Assembly: GCF_014287475.1 (NCBI RefSeq) | Contig: NZ_JACOPF010000001.1 | Span: 248,001 to 312,000, forward strand | Direction of reading: 5' to 3' | Length of the DNA: 64,000 bases | Origin: Mediterraneibacter hominis | GTDB lineage: Bacteria; Bacillota; Clostridia; Lachnospirales; Lachnospiraceae | In this document: piece by piece, positions 1-8,021 of the stretch | Layout of the letters: each line of letters starts with the position of its first letter | Position numbering within the stretch: position 1 is the stretch's first letter | Translations under genes and position numbers: made by a program | Notes under the pieces: generated by a model | Seen by the model: the letters and a program-made list of their open reading frames with translations, nothing else | Databases searched by the model: none | Told to the model about the DNA's origin: nothing

Positions 1-738
1 TCAGAACTCCAATTTTATACATTAATGTATAATGAAAAAATAAGTTTTGAAAATAAGAAATATATATGTGAAAGGCTTTTAGAAATATTAGAGACTACAG
101 CTGAATATGAAGATGTGAAAATATATTCTACTCTTTATGGGAAGGATACTACTTTAAATCAAGTTATACTGACAGTACTACAACCATATTATAGGCTAAA
201 TTATGAGATGTTGAAATTCAGGGATAAATATGAGTTGTATAATAAAATGAAAAGTATTGAAGTAATGGAGAGTTCTTCAGAAGAAGTGTTAGAAATTAAT
301 TGGGAAAAGGAGAATGAAAAAGCAGAACAACAAGGAAAAATGAGTTGTACTAATAATCCTTTTTATGTAGAGGATGAATATTATAACACATATATTAAAG
401 ATAAAGTAGAGGAATTAAAAAATACAGGTATTAATGTGAAATTTGAATCAAAGGAAAGAGAAGATTTTATCCATTTTCTTTCTATATGTAAGGATTTAGG
501 AATAAAACCATATATAATTATGATGAATACAAATGGATATTATTATGATTATATAGGAATTAACCAAGATGTACGGGGAGAACTATATGATTGGGTATCA
601 GAGCAATGTAAGAAGTATGATATAGATTGTCTTACCTTGGAAGAAAAAGAGTATGAACCATATTTTATGCATGATGCAATGCACTTGGGGTGGAAAGGAT
701 GGCTATATGTGGATTATAAAATATCGGAGTATTATTGA
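1..738 (+). CDS. dltD: DltD, D-alanyl-lipoteichoic acid transfer protein (5' end outside window)
   Basis: DltD acts at the outer face of the membrane in moving D-alanine onto teichoic acids. The frame is open from base 1, so the N-terminal membrane anchor lies outside the window. The first three residues are Ser-Glu-Leu, which fits the end of the family's GSSEL nucleophile motif; that is an inference, because the two preceding residues are missing. Near the C-terminus the D-A-M-H-L-G-W-K-G-W stretch matches the family's catalytic Asp-x-x-His followed by the GW element. The NPFY and GIKPYIIMMNTNG segments are also DltD-like. A dltX-like gene overlaps its 3' end. Family assignment is firm. Confidence 0.9.
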   Translation, partial: SELQFYTLMYNEKISFENKKYICERLLEILETTAEYEDVKIYSTLYGKDTTLNQVILTVLQPYYRLNYEMLKFRDKYELYNKMKSIEVMESSSEEVLEINWEKENEKAEQQGKMSCTNNPFYVEDEYYNTYIKDKVEELKNTGINVKFESKEREDFIHFLSICKDLGIKPYIIMMNTNGYYYDYIGINQDVRGELYDWVSEQCKKYDIDCLTLEEKEYEPYFMHDAMHLGWKGWLYVDYKISEYY

Positions 739-859
739 AAAACTTAAGAGTACAGGAATTTTACGTTGTTTAGGATATGCAATTCTTTTATTGATATTGT
801 TGTGGGGAATTGTTATTAATACCGGGCCAGAAGTGTCGTTTGTATATAACAATTTTTAG
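707..859 (+). CDS. dltX: DltX-like microprotein, 50 aa
   Basis: The protein has a short charged N-terminus, one membrane segment (about residues 18-36, leucine/isoleucine-rich) and ends in F-V-Y-N-N-F. Known DltX proteins are about 50 aa, have one membrane helix and end in a FIYNEF-type motif that resembles the C-terminus of MBOAT acyltransferases and is important for D-alanine transfer. The ATG at 707 has AGGA seven bases upstream, which favours it over the in-frame upstream start at 653. The gene overlaps the last 32 bases of dltD in another frame. In the classical S. aureus operon dltX comes first, before dltA; here it is last. What lies upstream cannot be seen. Confidence 0.72.
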   Translation: MWIIKYRSIIEKLKSTGILRCLGYAILLLILLWGIVINTGPEVSFVYNNF

Positions 860-1687
860 TTAATTTAATGATAAATATTTTATAGGAATTAAATAAGTTG
901 AAATAAAATTTATATTGAGTTAAAAAATTTTGTTTTTATATTATTATCATTTGATGCTATATTGAGAAGTACAGCATTCGCTCCTACTTTAAACCAAATA
1001 AAAAGAATGCTTTAAGTTATTAACTGTACACATACATGATGTTTAATGGTTCATAAGTATGACTATATTTCCAGATAGTAGAGGGCAATTTCATTATAGG
1101 AGTGAAGGCTGTTAGATATGAGTTTTCAATAATATAAGTATTTTTTGCGTAAATACACCGTTGCTGATTAATTTCGAGTAGGTAAATTTAATACTTCTAT
1201 AGTATTAGTCGTATAGATAATTTTAGGATAGCTGATGAAAATTTAAAAGTAGGAGAAAGTGTACTCTGGGTATTCTTTTGGCTCGTCATAAAATTTGAAT
1301 ATTTATAAACTATTTTTTCGGTTTCTTAATTAAAAATTAGTTATTTTCCCTTTCATCTGGGAGCAGATAGCTGGTTATCAGAGTTGCAGAGAAAGCCTTC
1401 CGAGGCTTGTCAGAAATATACGTCGGATAGTTTTACTTGAAATATGATGCGGTGCTGGTATTCTGTTTTAGAAAAAATAGTGACAATAGTGTTAGCTTTA
1501 GTAAGATATGTCTGTAAAGATTATGAAATAACTTTGACTAGAGGCCGATTTAGTCATATATGTTTATAATGATAGACATTGCGGCAATTATAAATATCAG
1601 AATACTAAAATTTATTATATCAGAGTCTTAGACTATATATTTATGAAAGTTTTCGGACTCCAGCCAGTCTGTGTTGGAATTTTTCTT
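860..1687. other. AT-rich stretch with no intact gene
   Basis: About 830 bases with frequent stops in every frame and no recognisable RNA gene. A short patch near 1350-1437 is less AT-rich and reads as an open stretch ending in TGA, but I cannot match it to a family. The base composition is more AT-rich than the operon to the right. It may hold decayed coding sequence; nothing can be named. Confidence 0.5.
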
Positions 1688-1709
1688 CTAATTTTCAGAC
1701 TGGCTTTTT
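1663..1709 (+). terminator. stem-loop with T tract facing rightward
   Basis: GCCAGTCTG (1663-1671) pairs perfectly with CAGACTGGC (1696-1704), followed by TTTTT. The T tract lies on the plus-strand side, inside the last codons of the minus-strand Spo0A_C gene, so it would stop transcription arriving from the left. The same stem could also mark the 3' end of the minus-strand transcript, but without a T run in that direction. Confidence 0.5.
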
Positions 1710-2158
1710 ACGTTTTTATAAAACTCATCCAGCCATTTACAATAATGCTGAGAAATTGGACATGTGAAACAAAAATTATAATCTTCAATCGATGCTTTAC
1801 TATATAAAACAGAAATATATTCATACATATATCTAAAAAATTGTTTATTCGTTAGTTTTTTCTTTTGCATCGATTTTTTGAAAATGATTTCTAATAGTTC
1901 TTCATTACCTGAATTCCATATAGAATTGACGACAGCTCTGATATTCTTTTCGACACAATTCCAACTTGTATTGTAAAATTTAGCAATATCAATATATAGA
2001 GATTTTGTAATTAAGTTTATCCTTTTTACATCATCCATAACTAATAACAAACCATATATTATGTAATCATATCCTGTACATGAATTGTTAGCACCCAGAC
2101 AATCTAGAAGCCGACTGATAATCTGTCTATAATTCAATGACAATATCCTCCAATCCAT
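1688..2158 (-). CDS. stand-alone Spo0A C-terminal-domain (Spo0A_C) DNA-binding protein
   Basis: 156 aa. Residues about 10-100 follow the Spo0A_C effector-domain pattern: a GY-Y-I-IYG helix, ITKSLY-DIAKFY-T, then VEKNIRAVVNSIWNSG, the usual recognition-helix region (family form VERAIRHAIE-W). The receiver domain of Spo0A is absent, so phosphorylation cannot control it in the usual way. The C-terminus carries a small Cys cluster (C-F-T-C, then C at about 140). GGAG sits seven bases before the ATG; a second GGAGG inside the first codons could instead serve a TTG at codon 8. Role unknown; it might compete at or act on 0A-like boxes. The neighbouring glycan operon is divergent. Confidence 0.75.
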   Translation of the reverse strand: MDWRILSLNYRQIISRLLDCLGANNSCTGYDYIIYGLLLVMDDVKRINLITKSLYIDIAKFYNTSWNCVEKNIRAVVNSIWNSGNEELLEIIFKKSMQKKKLTNKQFFRYMYEYISVLYSKASIEDYNFCFTCPISQHYCKWLDEFYKNVKSQSEN

Positions 2159-2285
2159 TTATAATCTCCGCTAATTATATTAAAATGGAAAAATTTGGAA
2201 AACAATAGAATTAATTCGACTATTTTCAACCTTGAATATTTTGAGTAGTTTATGGAATATGACTTTGATGGTTCTAATGATTTTA

Positions 2286-2315
2286 TTGACGCAGCCAGTT
2301 ACTTCTGCTTATAAT
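2286..2315 (+). promoter_or_regulatory. sigma-A promoter of the glycan operon
   Basis: TTGACG at 2286-2291, an 18-base spacer and a perfect TATAAT at 2310-2315. It precedes the first glycosyltransferase by 70 bases and no other strong promoter was seen before 11050. Confidence 0.7.
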
Positions 2316-2385
2316 AGGAAAGAAGTGTTATAGAGAGTGTTTTAGACATAAAGTCAGTTAGATAAAACGAAAATAAGAGGTTAGC

Positions 2386-3483
2386 ATGAAAAGAATATGT
2401 TTTGTAAATTATGATATGACAGTGACAGGAGGCGTTGAACAGGTGACAACTTCACTTGCCAATGCCTTCTGCAATGATTATGAAGTATATATATTTGCAA
2501 TTTTTGGGAAAGATGGTAAAGTGCCCTATGAATGGGACGAACGGATACATTACCACGCCGAACTAAAATGGGATTGCAGGATACGCAAGAGAATCCAAAA
2601 ATGTTTTAAACCATTTAAAAAGTATATAAAAGAGAATCAGATAGACCTTGTGTTTTTAATGGAGAATCATCCGGCTTTGACAGTATCTCCAGTCCGCTTT
2701 TTTACGAGGGCAAGGTATGTCTTTTGTGATCACGGAGCTTTGATAAATGAGCAGGAGAAAAAGGATATTACAGCTTTTCGATTCTGGGCTTCTCTGATTT
2801 CTCATAAGACGGTGACTTTGACAGAGCAAAACCGGCAGGATTATATACGAAGGTTTCATATGAATCCGAAGAAAGTGCAAAGTATCTATAACTGGATTGC
2901 ACCGGAGATTTTGGAATGTCGTGGGGAATACGACCATACATCAAAGAAAATTATTACGGTAGGCAGATTCAGTGAGGAAAAAGGATATGATATGCTTGTG
3001 GAGGTTGCGAAAAGGGTGCTGACAGTACATCCGGACTGGGAATGGCATTTATATGGAACAGGTGATACTTTGGAAGAGATACGTGAAAGTATAGAGAAAA
3101 ACCACTTGACTTCACAGGTGATTTTTAAGGGAAATGTGAAGCAGGTATACAGAAAATTTGGGGACTATGCATTTCTTGTCCTTCCTTCTTACAGGGAAGG
3201 GCTGCCGCTTGTACTTTTGGAGGCGAAAGCCTGCGGACTGCCGATGATAAGCTTTGATGTAATGACTGGACCGCGGGAGATTATAGAGGATGGGAAAGAC
3301 GGCTATCTGATTGAACCGTATAATTTGGACAAGATGGCACAGCGGATCGAAGAACTTATGCTGGACGATGAAAAAAGAGCAGCATTCTCAGAGTATACAA
3401 AAGAGGGTATACAGCGATTTGAGAAGGAACAGATATACAGGCAATGGCAGGAGCTAATAGAGGAATTGACAAAGCATGCATAG
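2386..3483 (+). CDS. GT4 family glycosyltransferase
   Basis: 365 aa, retaining GT-B glycosyltransferase using a nucleotide-sugar donor at the cytoplasmic face. The N-terminal acceptor domain begins with the typical ICFVNYDMTVTGGVEQ strand and glycine loop. The C-terminal GT4 domain starts at VGRFSEEKG (about 191) and contains the E-x7-E motif in REGLPLVLLE (about 270-277). AGAGG precedes the ATG. First gene of a run of eight overlapping or closely spaced genes, so it probably adds one sugar of a cell-wall polysaccharide repeat. Sugar specificity cannot be told. Confidence 0.88.
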   Translation: MKRICFVNYDMTVTGGVEQVTTSLANAFCNDYEVYIFAIFGKDGKVPYEWDERIHYHAELKWDCRIRKRIQKCFKPFKKYIKENQIDLVFLMENHPALTVSPVRFFTRARYVFCDHGALINEQEKKDITAFRFWASLISHKTVTLTEQNRQDYIRRFHMNPKKVQSIYNWIAPEILECRGEYDHTSKKIITVGRFSEEKGYDMLVEVAKRVLTVHPDWEWHLYGTGDTLEEIRESIEKNHLTSQVIFKGNVKQVYRKFGDYAFLVLPSYREGLPLVLLEAKACGLPMISFDVMTGPREIIEDGKDGYLIEPYNLDKMAQRIEELMLDDEKRAAFSEYTKEGIQRFEKEQIYRQWQELIEELTKHA

Positions 3484-3509
3484 GGTATGCAGACAGGACG
3501 GGAAAGAAA

Positions 3510-4640
3510 ATGAAAGTATTACAAGTAGGGATGTCCTATAATCCCGGTGGAATCGAGAGCTTTGTGATGACATATTACAGGCAGATGAGAAAGATGGGGG
3601 TACAGTTCGATTTTATTAGTATGTTCCCACAACTTGCCTATGAAAAGGAGATTCTTTCTCTGGGAGGCAGGGTATTTCATACAACAGATGCCAGAAAGCA
3701 CCCAATGGCATTTCAAAAGGAAATGATACAAATCTTAAAGAAGGAGCACTATGACGTAGTTCATGTAAACATGCTGTCGGCGGCGAATATTGTTCCTCTG
3801 CTGGCTGCAAAACAGAGCAATGTGCCCATAATAGCCGCACATTCTCACAATTCTTCTACCCCGGGATTACTGCGCAATATTCTTCACCGCGTAAATAAAA
3901 GTTTGATTCCCAGGACGGCGTCTGTCTATTTTGCATGCAGTGAAGTGGCGGGACATTGGCTTTTCTCGGAAAAGATTGTCAAGGGGAATGCGTTTCATTT
4001 GATTCACAATGCTTTGTGCATGGAAAAATTTTTATTTTCTGAATCTGTCAGGAAAGAAGTAAGAGCAGAACTACACCTAGACGGAAAATTTGTGGTAGGG
4101 CATGTGGGAAGGTTTGAGGAACAGAAGAATCATTTGTTTTTGATAGAGGTGTTTCAAAAGGTGGCAGAGGCGCGAAAGGACGCGGTGCTTCTACTGATCG
4201 GTGACGGAGAACTGCAGGAAAAGGCCAGACAAAAAGTAAAAGACTGTCATCTGGAAGAAAAAGTACGTTTTCTTGGAATCCGAAAGGATGTGGACAGACT
4301 CTGGAAAGCGATGGATGTATTCGTCTTCCCGTCATTATTTGAAGGTCTTCCAATCGTTGCTTTGGAGGCACAGGCATCTGGAATATACAGCGTTATGGCA
4401 GATACAATTACAAAGGAAGTAAAATTAACAGACCACGTAGAGTTTCTTTCTTTGGAAGCGACAAAGGAGAAATGGCGGGATTGTATTCTTGCGGCTGAAA
4501 AACATAAACAAAAGGAAGCATACAATTCTGCGATAAAGAGACAATTCTGTGAGGCAGGATATGACATCGAGAGCGCGGCGCAGACTTTGTTATCCTATTA
4601 TGAAAGTGGAAAGAAGGAGAGGGAGAATGGCAGAAATTAG
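3510..4640 (+). CDS. GT4 family glycosyltransferase
   Basis: 376 aa from the ATG at 3510, chosen because the protein then opens with the first beta strand MKVLQVGMSYNPGGIESF and a purine-rich GGGAAAG lies just before it. Two GT-B domains are visible; the donor domain begins at GRFEEQKN (about 200) and carries EGLPIVALE, the E-x7-E motif, near 275. It resembles the EpsF/WcaJ-neighbour type of GT4 from exopolysaccharide loci. It starts 27 bases after the preceding gene and its end overlaps the next gene by 14 bases, so translation is probably coupled. Confidence 0.87.
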   Translation: MKVLQVGMSYNPGGIESFVMTYYRQMRKMGVQFDFISMFPQLAYEKEILSLGGRVFHTTDARKHPMAFQKEMIQILKKEHYDVVHVNMLSAANIVPLLAAKQSNVPIIAAHSHNSSTPGLLRNILHRVNKSLIPRTASVYFACSEVAGHWLFSEKIVKGNAFHLIHNALCMEKFLFSESVRKEVRAELHLDGKFVVGHVGRFEEQKNHLFLIEVFQKVAEARKDAVLLLIGDGELQEKARQKVKDCHLEEKVRFLGIRKDVDRLWKAMDVFVFPSLFEGLPIVALEAQASGIYSVMADTITKEVKLTDHVEFLSLEATKEKWRDCILAAEKHKQKEAYNSAIKRQFCEAGYDIESAAQTLLSYYESGKKERENGRN

Positions 4641-5592
4641 TGTGATCGTACCAGTGTATAAAGTAGAGCCGTATATTCATAAATGTGTGGATTCTATATT
4701 GGGACAGACATTTTCAGATATACAGGTCATCCTGGTGGATGATGGAAGCCCCGATCGGTGTGGAGACATCTGTGAGGAATATGCCAGAAAAGATACAAGA
4801 GTACAAGTAGTGCATAAGGAAAACGGCGGCTTGAGCGACGCACGAAATACAGGAATTCCCTATGCAGAAGCCAAATATGTGATTTTTTTGGACAGTGATG
4901 ACTATATTGAAAGCGATATGCTGGAATATTTATATACAAATATAAAAGAAGCTAACGCTGATATGGCGACATGCGGCATTTATGAAGTCTATAAGGACAG
5001 AATAGAGGCGCAGAAAGAGAAAGACGATTTTGTATGCAGTGGTGAGGAAGCATTCCGCTGCATATTGCGGGGACATACGATACGCGGAGAGATATGGAAT
5101 AAGCTGATAAGAAAAGAATGTATGGCAGATCTCCGGTTTCCGAAAGGCAGACTGTATGAAGATATTTATTATACTGTGGATTTAATGCAGAGAGTAAAGA
5201 AAGTAGCAGTCGGAACAAAGCCCAAATATTATTATCTTCACAGAGAGGACAGTATCACAGGCAGGGCATACAGACCGCAGCTTTTTGATATTATTGACGG
5301 GTATACAAAGAATTACCAGGTTGTAAAAAGGGCATTTCCAAGTCTGGAAAAGGAGGCACAGTGCCTGTGGATATGGTCCAGATTTATTGTATTAGATAAA
5401 ATGCTTATGGAAGAAGGGTATAAAAAGCTGGAGGGATATAAAGAACTGAAGTACTTTATAAAAAGACATCTGTTTTTGATCATGAAAAATCCCTATTTCC
5501 AGAAGAAGCGGAAAGTATCAGCATTGATTTTATTTTTTAATATAGGCGTGTACCGAAGACTGGTATTTATCAGTGAAGAAAAGAAAAGGTGA
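4627..5592 (+). CDS. GT2 family glycosyltransferase
   Basis: 321 aa from the ATG at 4627. Begins MAEISVIVPVYKVEPYI, the usual GT-A nucleotide-binding start; DDGSPD (about 38) and the metal-binding D-S-D-D (about 89) are present. The RLYEDIYYT segment matches the catalytic ED region of EpsJ-like GT2 enzymes. GGAGAGGGAGA lies just upstream inside the previous gene. The C-terminal 100 residues are basic and helical, with no clear membrane segment. An inverting transferase acting on the same lipid-linked glycan is the likely role. Confidence 0.88.
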   Translation: MAEISVIVPVYKVEPYIHKCVDSILGQTFSDIQVILVDDGSPDRCGDICEEYARKDTRVQVVHKENGGLSDARNTGIPYAEAKYVIFLDSDDYIESDMLEYLYTNIKEANADMATCGIYEVYKDRIEAQKEKDDFVCSGEEAFRCILRGHTIRGEIWNKLIRKECMADLRFPKGRLYEDIYYTVDLMQRVKKVAVGTKPKYYYLHREDSITGRAYRPQLFDIIDGYTKNYQVVKRAFPSLEKEAQCLWIWSRFIVLDKMLMEEGYKKLEGYKELKYFIKRHLFLIMKNPYFQKKRKVSALILFFNIGVYRRLVFISEEKKR

Positions 5593-5595
5593 AAA

Positions 5596-6498
5596 ATGAA
5601 AAAGCATGCGTATCTAATCAAAGCACATCATCAGTTCGGATTGCTTGAAAAGCTGCTGATACTGCTGGATGATGAAAGAAATGATATATATATCCATATA
5701 GGAAAGAATGTTATATATGACAAGAGAAAGCTAGAAAGCTGTACTGTACGATCCCATATTTATTTTGTGCCCCCTGTAAAGGAGACATGGGGTGGATACA
5801 GCCAGATTAAAAGTGAGCTGTCCCTTTTTAAAGCTGCTGAAAAAGGGGAGTATGTATATTATCATTTATTGAGTGGTGCTGATCTGCCGTTGAAAACACA
5901 GGATCAGATACATTCATTTTTTAAGCAGAATGAGGGAAAGGAATTTTTGTATTTCTGTCCGTCTGACTTTTGGAAAGAATCTGCATATAAATATGAACAA
6001 TATCGCTTTTTGCAGGAAAAAATCGGCAGAGAGAACAGAGGTATACTATATCAGGCAGAGAGAGTCTCTTTATTCTTACAGAGAAAACTGGGAATCTGCC
6101 GGAATTATGGGAACATATGCTGTTGTCTTGGAGCAAACTGGATGAGTATAACACATGGATTGTTAAAGTACATTTTAAAAAATGAAAGGCTCATTTATAA
6201 AATGTTTCATGCAACACTCTGTTGTGATGAGTTTTTTGTACAGACGCTAGTGTGGAATTCTCCTTTCAGAAAAAATGTGTTTTCTTTGAAGGATGATTAT
6301 TTTGCCTGTTTACGCCTGATTGACTGGAAACGGGGACAGCCATATGTCTGGAGAAAAGAAGATTTTCAAGAACTGATAGATGCACCACATTTGTTTGCAC
6401 GAAAATTTGATGAGACTATCGATAGCGATATCGTTGATATGGTGTTTGAGACAATACAGAAAAAGCAGGAAAAGGAAAGGAAAACGCATGAGAAGTAA
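5596..6498 (+). CDS. GT14 core-2/I-branching-type glycosyltransferase
   Basis: 300 aa. The pattern AYLIKAHHQFG near the start, ETWGGYSQIKSELSLFKAA (about 63-82) and YYHLLSGADLPLKTQDQIHSFF are typical of the Branch family (PF02485), known as beta-1,6-N-acetylglucosaminyltransferases and relatives. Bacterial members are common in capsule and exopolysaccharide loci, where they probably add GlcNAc or xylose. It starts three bases after the preceding stop with GAAAAGGTG as ribosome site. Donor and linkage are inferred from family only. Confidence 0.87.
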   Translation: MKKHAYLIKAHHQFGLLEKLLILLDDERNDIYIHIGKNVIYDKRKLESCTVRSHIYFVPPVKETWGGYSQIKSELSLFKAAEKGEYVYYHLLSGADLPLKTQDQIHSFFKQNEGKEFLYFCPSDFWKESAYKYEQYRFLQEKIGRENRGILYQAERVSLFLQRKLGICRNYGNICCCLGANWMSITHGLLKYILKNERLIYKMFHATLCCDEFFVQTLVWNSPFRKNVFSLKDDYFACLRLIDWKRGQPYVWRKEDFQELIDAPHLFARKFDETIDSDIVDMVFETIQKKQEKERKTHEK

Positions 6499-8005
6499 AC
6501 TGGCTTTTAAAAATATGACTGCGAATCTGCTGTTGCAGGTTATCGTATTTTTGTCGGGGATTATACTGCCCAGATTTATTCTGGAAGCCTATGGTTCCAG
6601 TGTCAATGGAATGATTACCTCTGTAAATCAGTTTCTCACCTATCTGGGATTGGCGGAAGCAGGAGTAGGGACAGCGACAGTTGTAGCATTGTATAATCCG
6701 CTGGCTTTAAAAAGGACGGATGAAGTAAATTCTATCCTTTCCGCATCACGCCGGTTCTATAACCGTTCCGGCATGTTGTTTTTGGGTCTGGTACTTGTTC
6801 TTGTATATGTATATCCTTTTTTAATATCACAGCAGTTAGATAACGGACTAGTCAGAGGAATGATCCTTGTATTGGCGGGAAGTACGCTTGTAGACTATTT
6901 TTTCCTGGGAAAGTACAGAGTATTACTCACAGCAAATCAGGAAGGGTATGTGGTGGCGCTGATACAGTCGGCTGGTACTGTCGTAAACATGGTGGTCTCT
7001 ATCCTTCTGATTTATATGGGGTCTAGTGTTCTGGTTGTAAAAGCAGTTGCAACAGGTGTGTATATGCTTCGTCTGTTTTTGGTAAAGGCATATGCAAAAC
7101 GTAGGTACCCCCAGCTTGATTTCCATGCGGAGCCGAAGGAAAATGCACTGAAGCAGAAGAATGCGGCACTTTTGCATCAGGTAGTGAGTATCATTGTAAA
7201 TAATACGGATACCGCCATACTGACAGTCTGCCTTGGCAGTAGATCGCTTCTTGAGGTCAGCGTCTATGGAACCTATATGTTGGTGGTAAACGCGGTAAAC
7301 CAGTTGATGACTTCCTTTTCTAACGGGCTGACTGCCGGATTCGGGGAAGTGATTGCCAAAGGGGAAGATGAGGTATTAAAGAAAAGCTATTCCAGCTATG
7401 AATATATGTATATGGTGATTTTATTTATAGTAATTGCATGTATGGGAGTGTTGATTCTTCCTTTTATTAAGGTATACACGATAAATTTAAAAGATGTAGA
7501 GTATGTTCGTCCGGTACTGGGCGCTTTATTTACGCTCATTGTACTGATGCAGAATGTCAGAATTCCAGGGCTTACGATCATCTGTGCTGCAGGGCATTAT
7601 AAAGAGACGAGACGACAGGCAATACTTGAGGCAATCATTCACCTTGTTGTATCTTTGTCTTTTGTCTGGAAATTCGGAATGGCAGGGGTACTGGCAGGGG
7701 CAGTGTGCTCATACGGATACCGGTCATGTGATATTGTGCTATATAACAATAAGTATCTGATAAAAGGCTCCGGGAAAATGTCATTTATCCGCATTTTCAG
7801 AAACGGGGTTGCGGTAGGGGTGTTGATATGCCTGGGTATCTTCATTATTCCGCAGGAAATGACCTCCTTTATTTCCTGGTTTTTCTATGCGGCAGGGATG
7901 GGAAGCGCAGCTGTAGTCATAATTGTGGCTGTAAACTATCTGGCGGAACCACAGGAATTTAAAGAGTTACTGGTGCGGGTAAAAGGAATACTAGGGAAGA
8001 GGTAA
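6488..8005 (+). CDS. polysaccharide flippase of the MOP superfamily (Wzx-like)
   Basis: 505 aa from the ATG at 6488 (AAGGAAAGG upstream), overlapping the GT14 gene by 11 bases. About 12-14 hydrophobic segments run through the protein. The start, with NLLLQVIVFLSGIILPRFILEAYGSSVNGMI, is the first helix pattern of oligosaccharide flippases in Lachnospiraceae glycan loci. It would move the lipid-linked repeat unit across the membrane. No Wzy-like polymerase was recognised with confidence; the next gene is the only other large membrane protein. Confidence 0.85.
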   Translation: MRSKLAFKNMTANLLLQVIVFLSGIILPRFILEAYGSSVNGMITSVNQFLTYLGLAEAGVGTATVVALYNPLALKRTDEVNSILSASRRFYNRSGMLFLGLVLVLVYVYPFLISQQLDNGLVRGMILVLAGSTLVDYFFLGKYRVLLTANQEGYVVALIQSAGTVVNMVVSILLIYMGSSVLVVKAVATGVYMLRLFLVKAYAKRRYPQLDFHAEPKENALKQKNAALLHQVVSIIVNNTDTAILTVCLGSRSLLEVSVYGTYMLVVNAVNQLMTSFSNGLTAGFGEVIAKGEDEVLKKSYSSYEYMYMVILFIVIACMGVLILPFIKVYTINLKDVEYVRPVLGALFTLIVLMQNVRIPGLTIICAAGHYKETRRQAILEAIIHLVVSLSFVWKFGMAGVLAGAVCSYGYRSCDIVLYNNKYLIKGSGKMSFIRIFRNGVAVGVLICLGIFIIPQEMTSFISWFFYAAGMGSAAVVIIVAVNYLAEPQEFKELLVRVKGILGKR

Positions 8006-8021
8006 AAGAGGGGATAAGGTT

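Noticed and set aside
653..706. Upstream extension of the dltX-like frame
   Set aside because: It lies wholly inside dltD in another frame, and the ATG at 707 has a proper ribosome site.
1350..1437. Possible transposase remnant in the AT-rich gap
   Set aside because: The short open stretch shows no recognisable transposase motif and no inverted ends.
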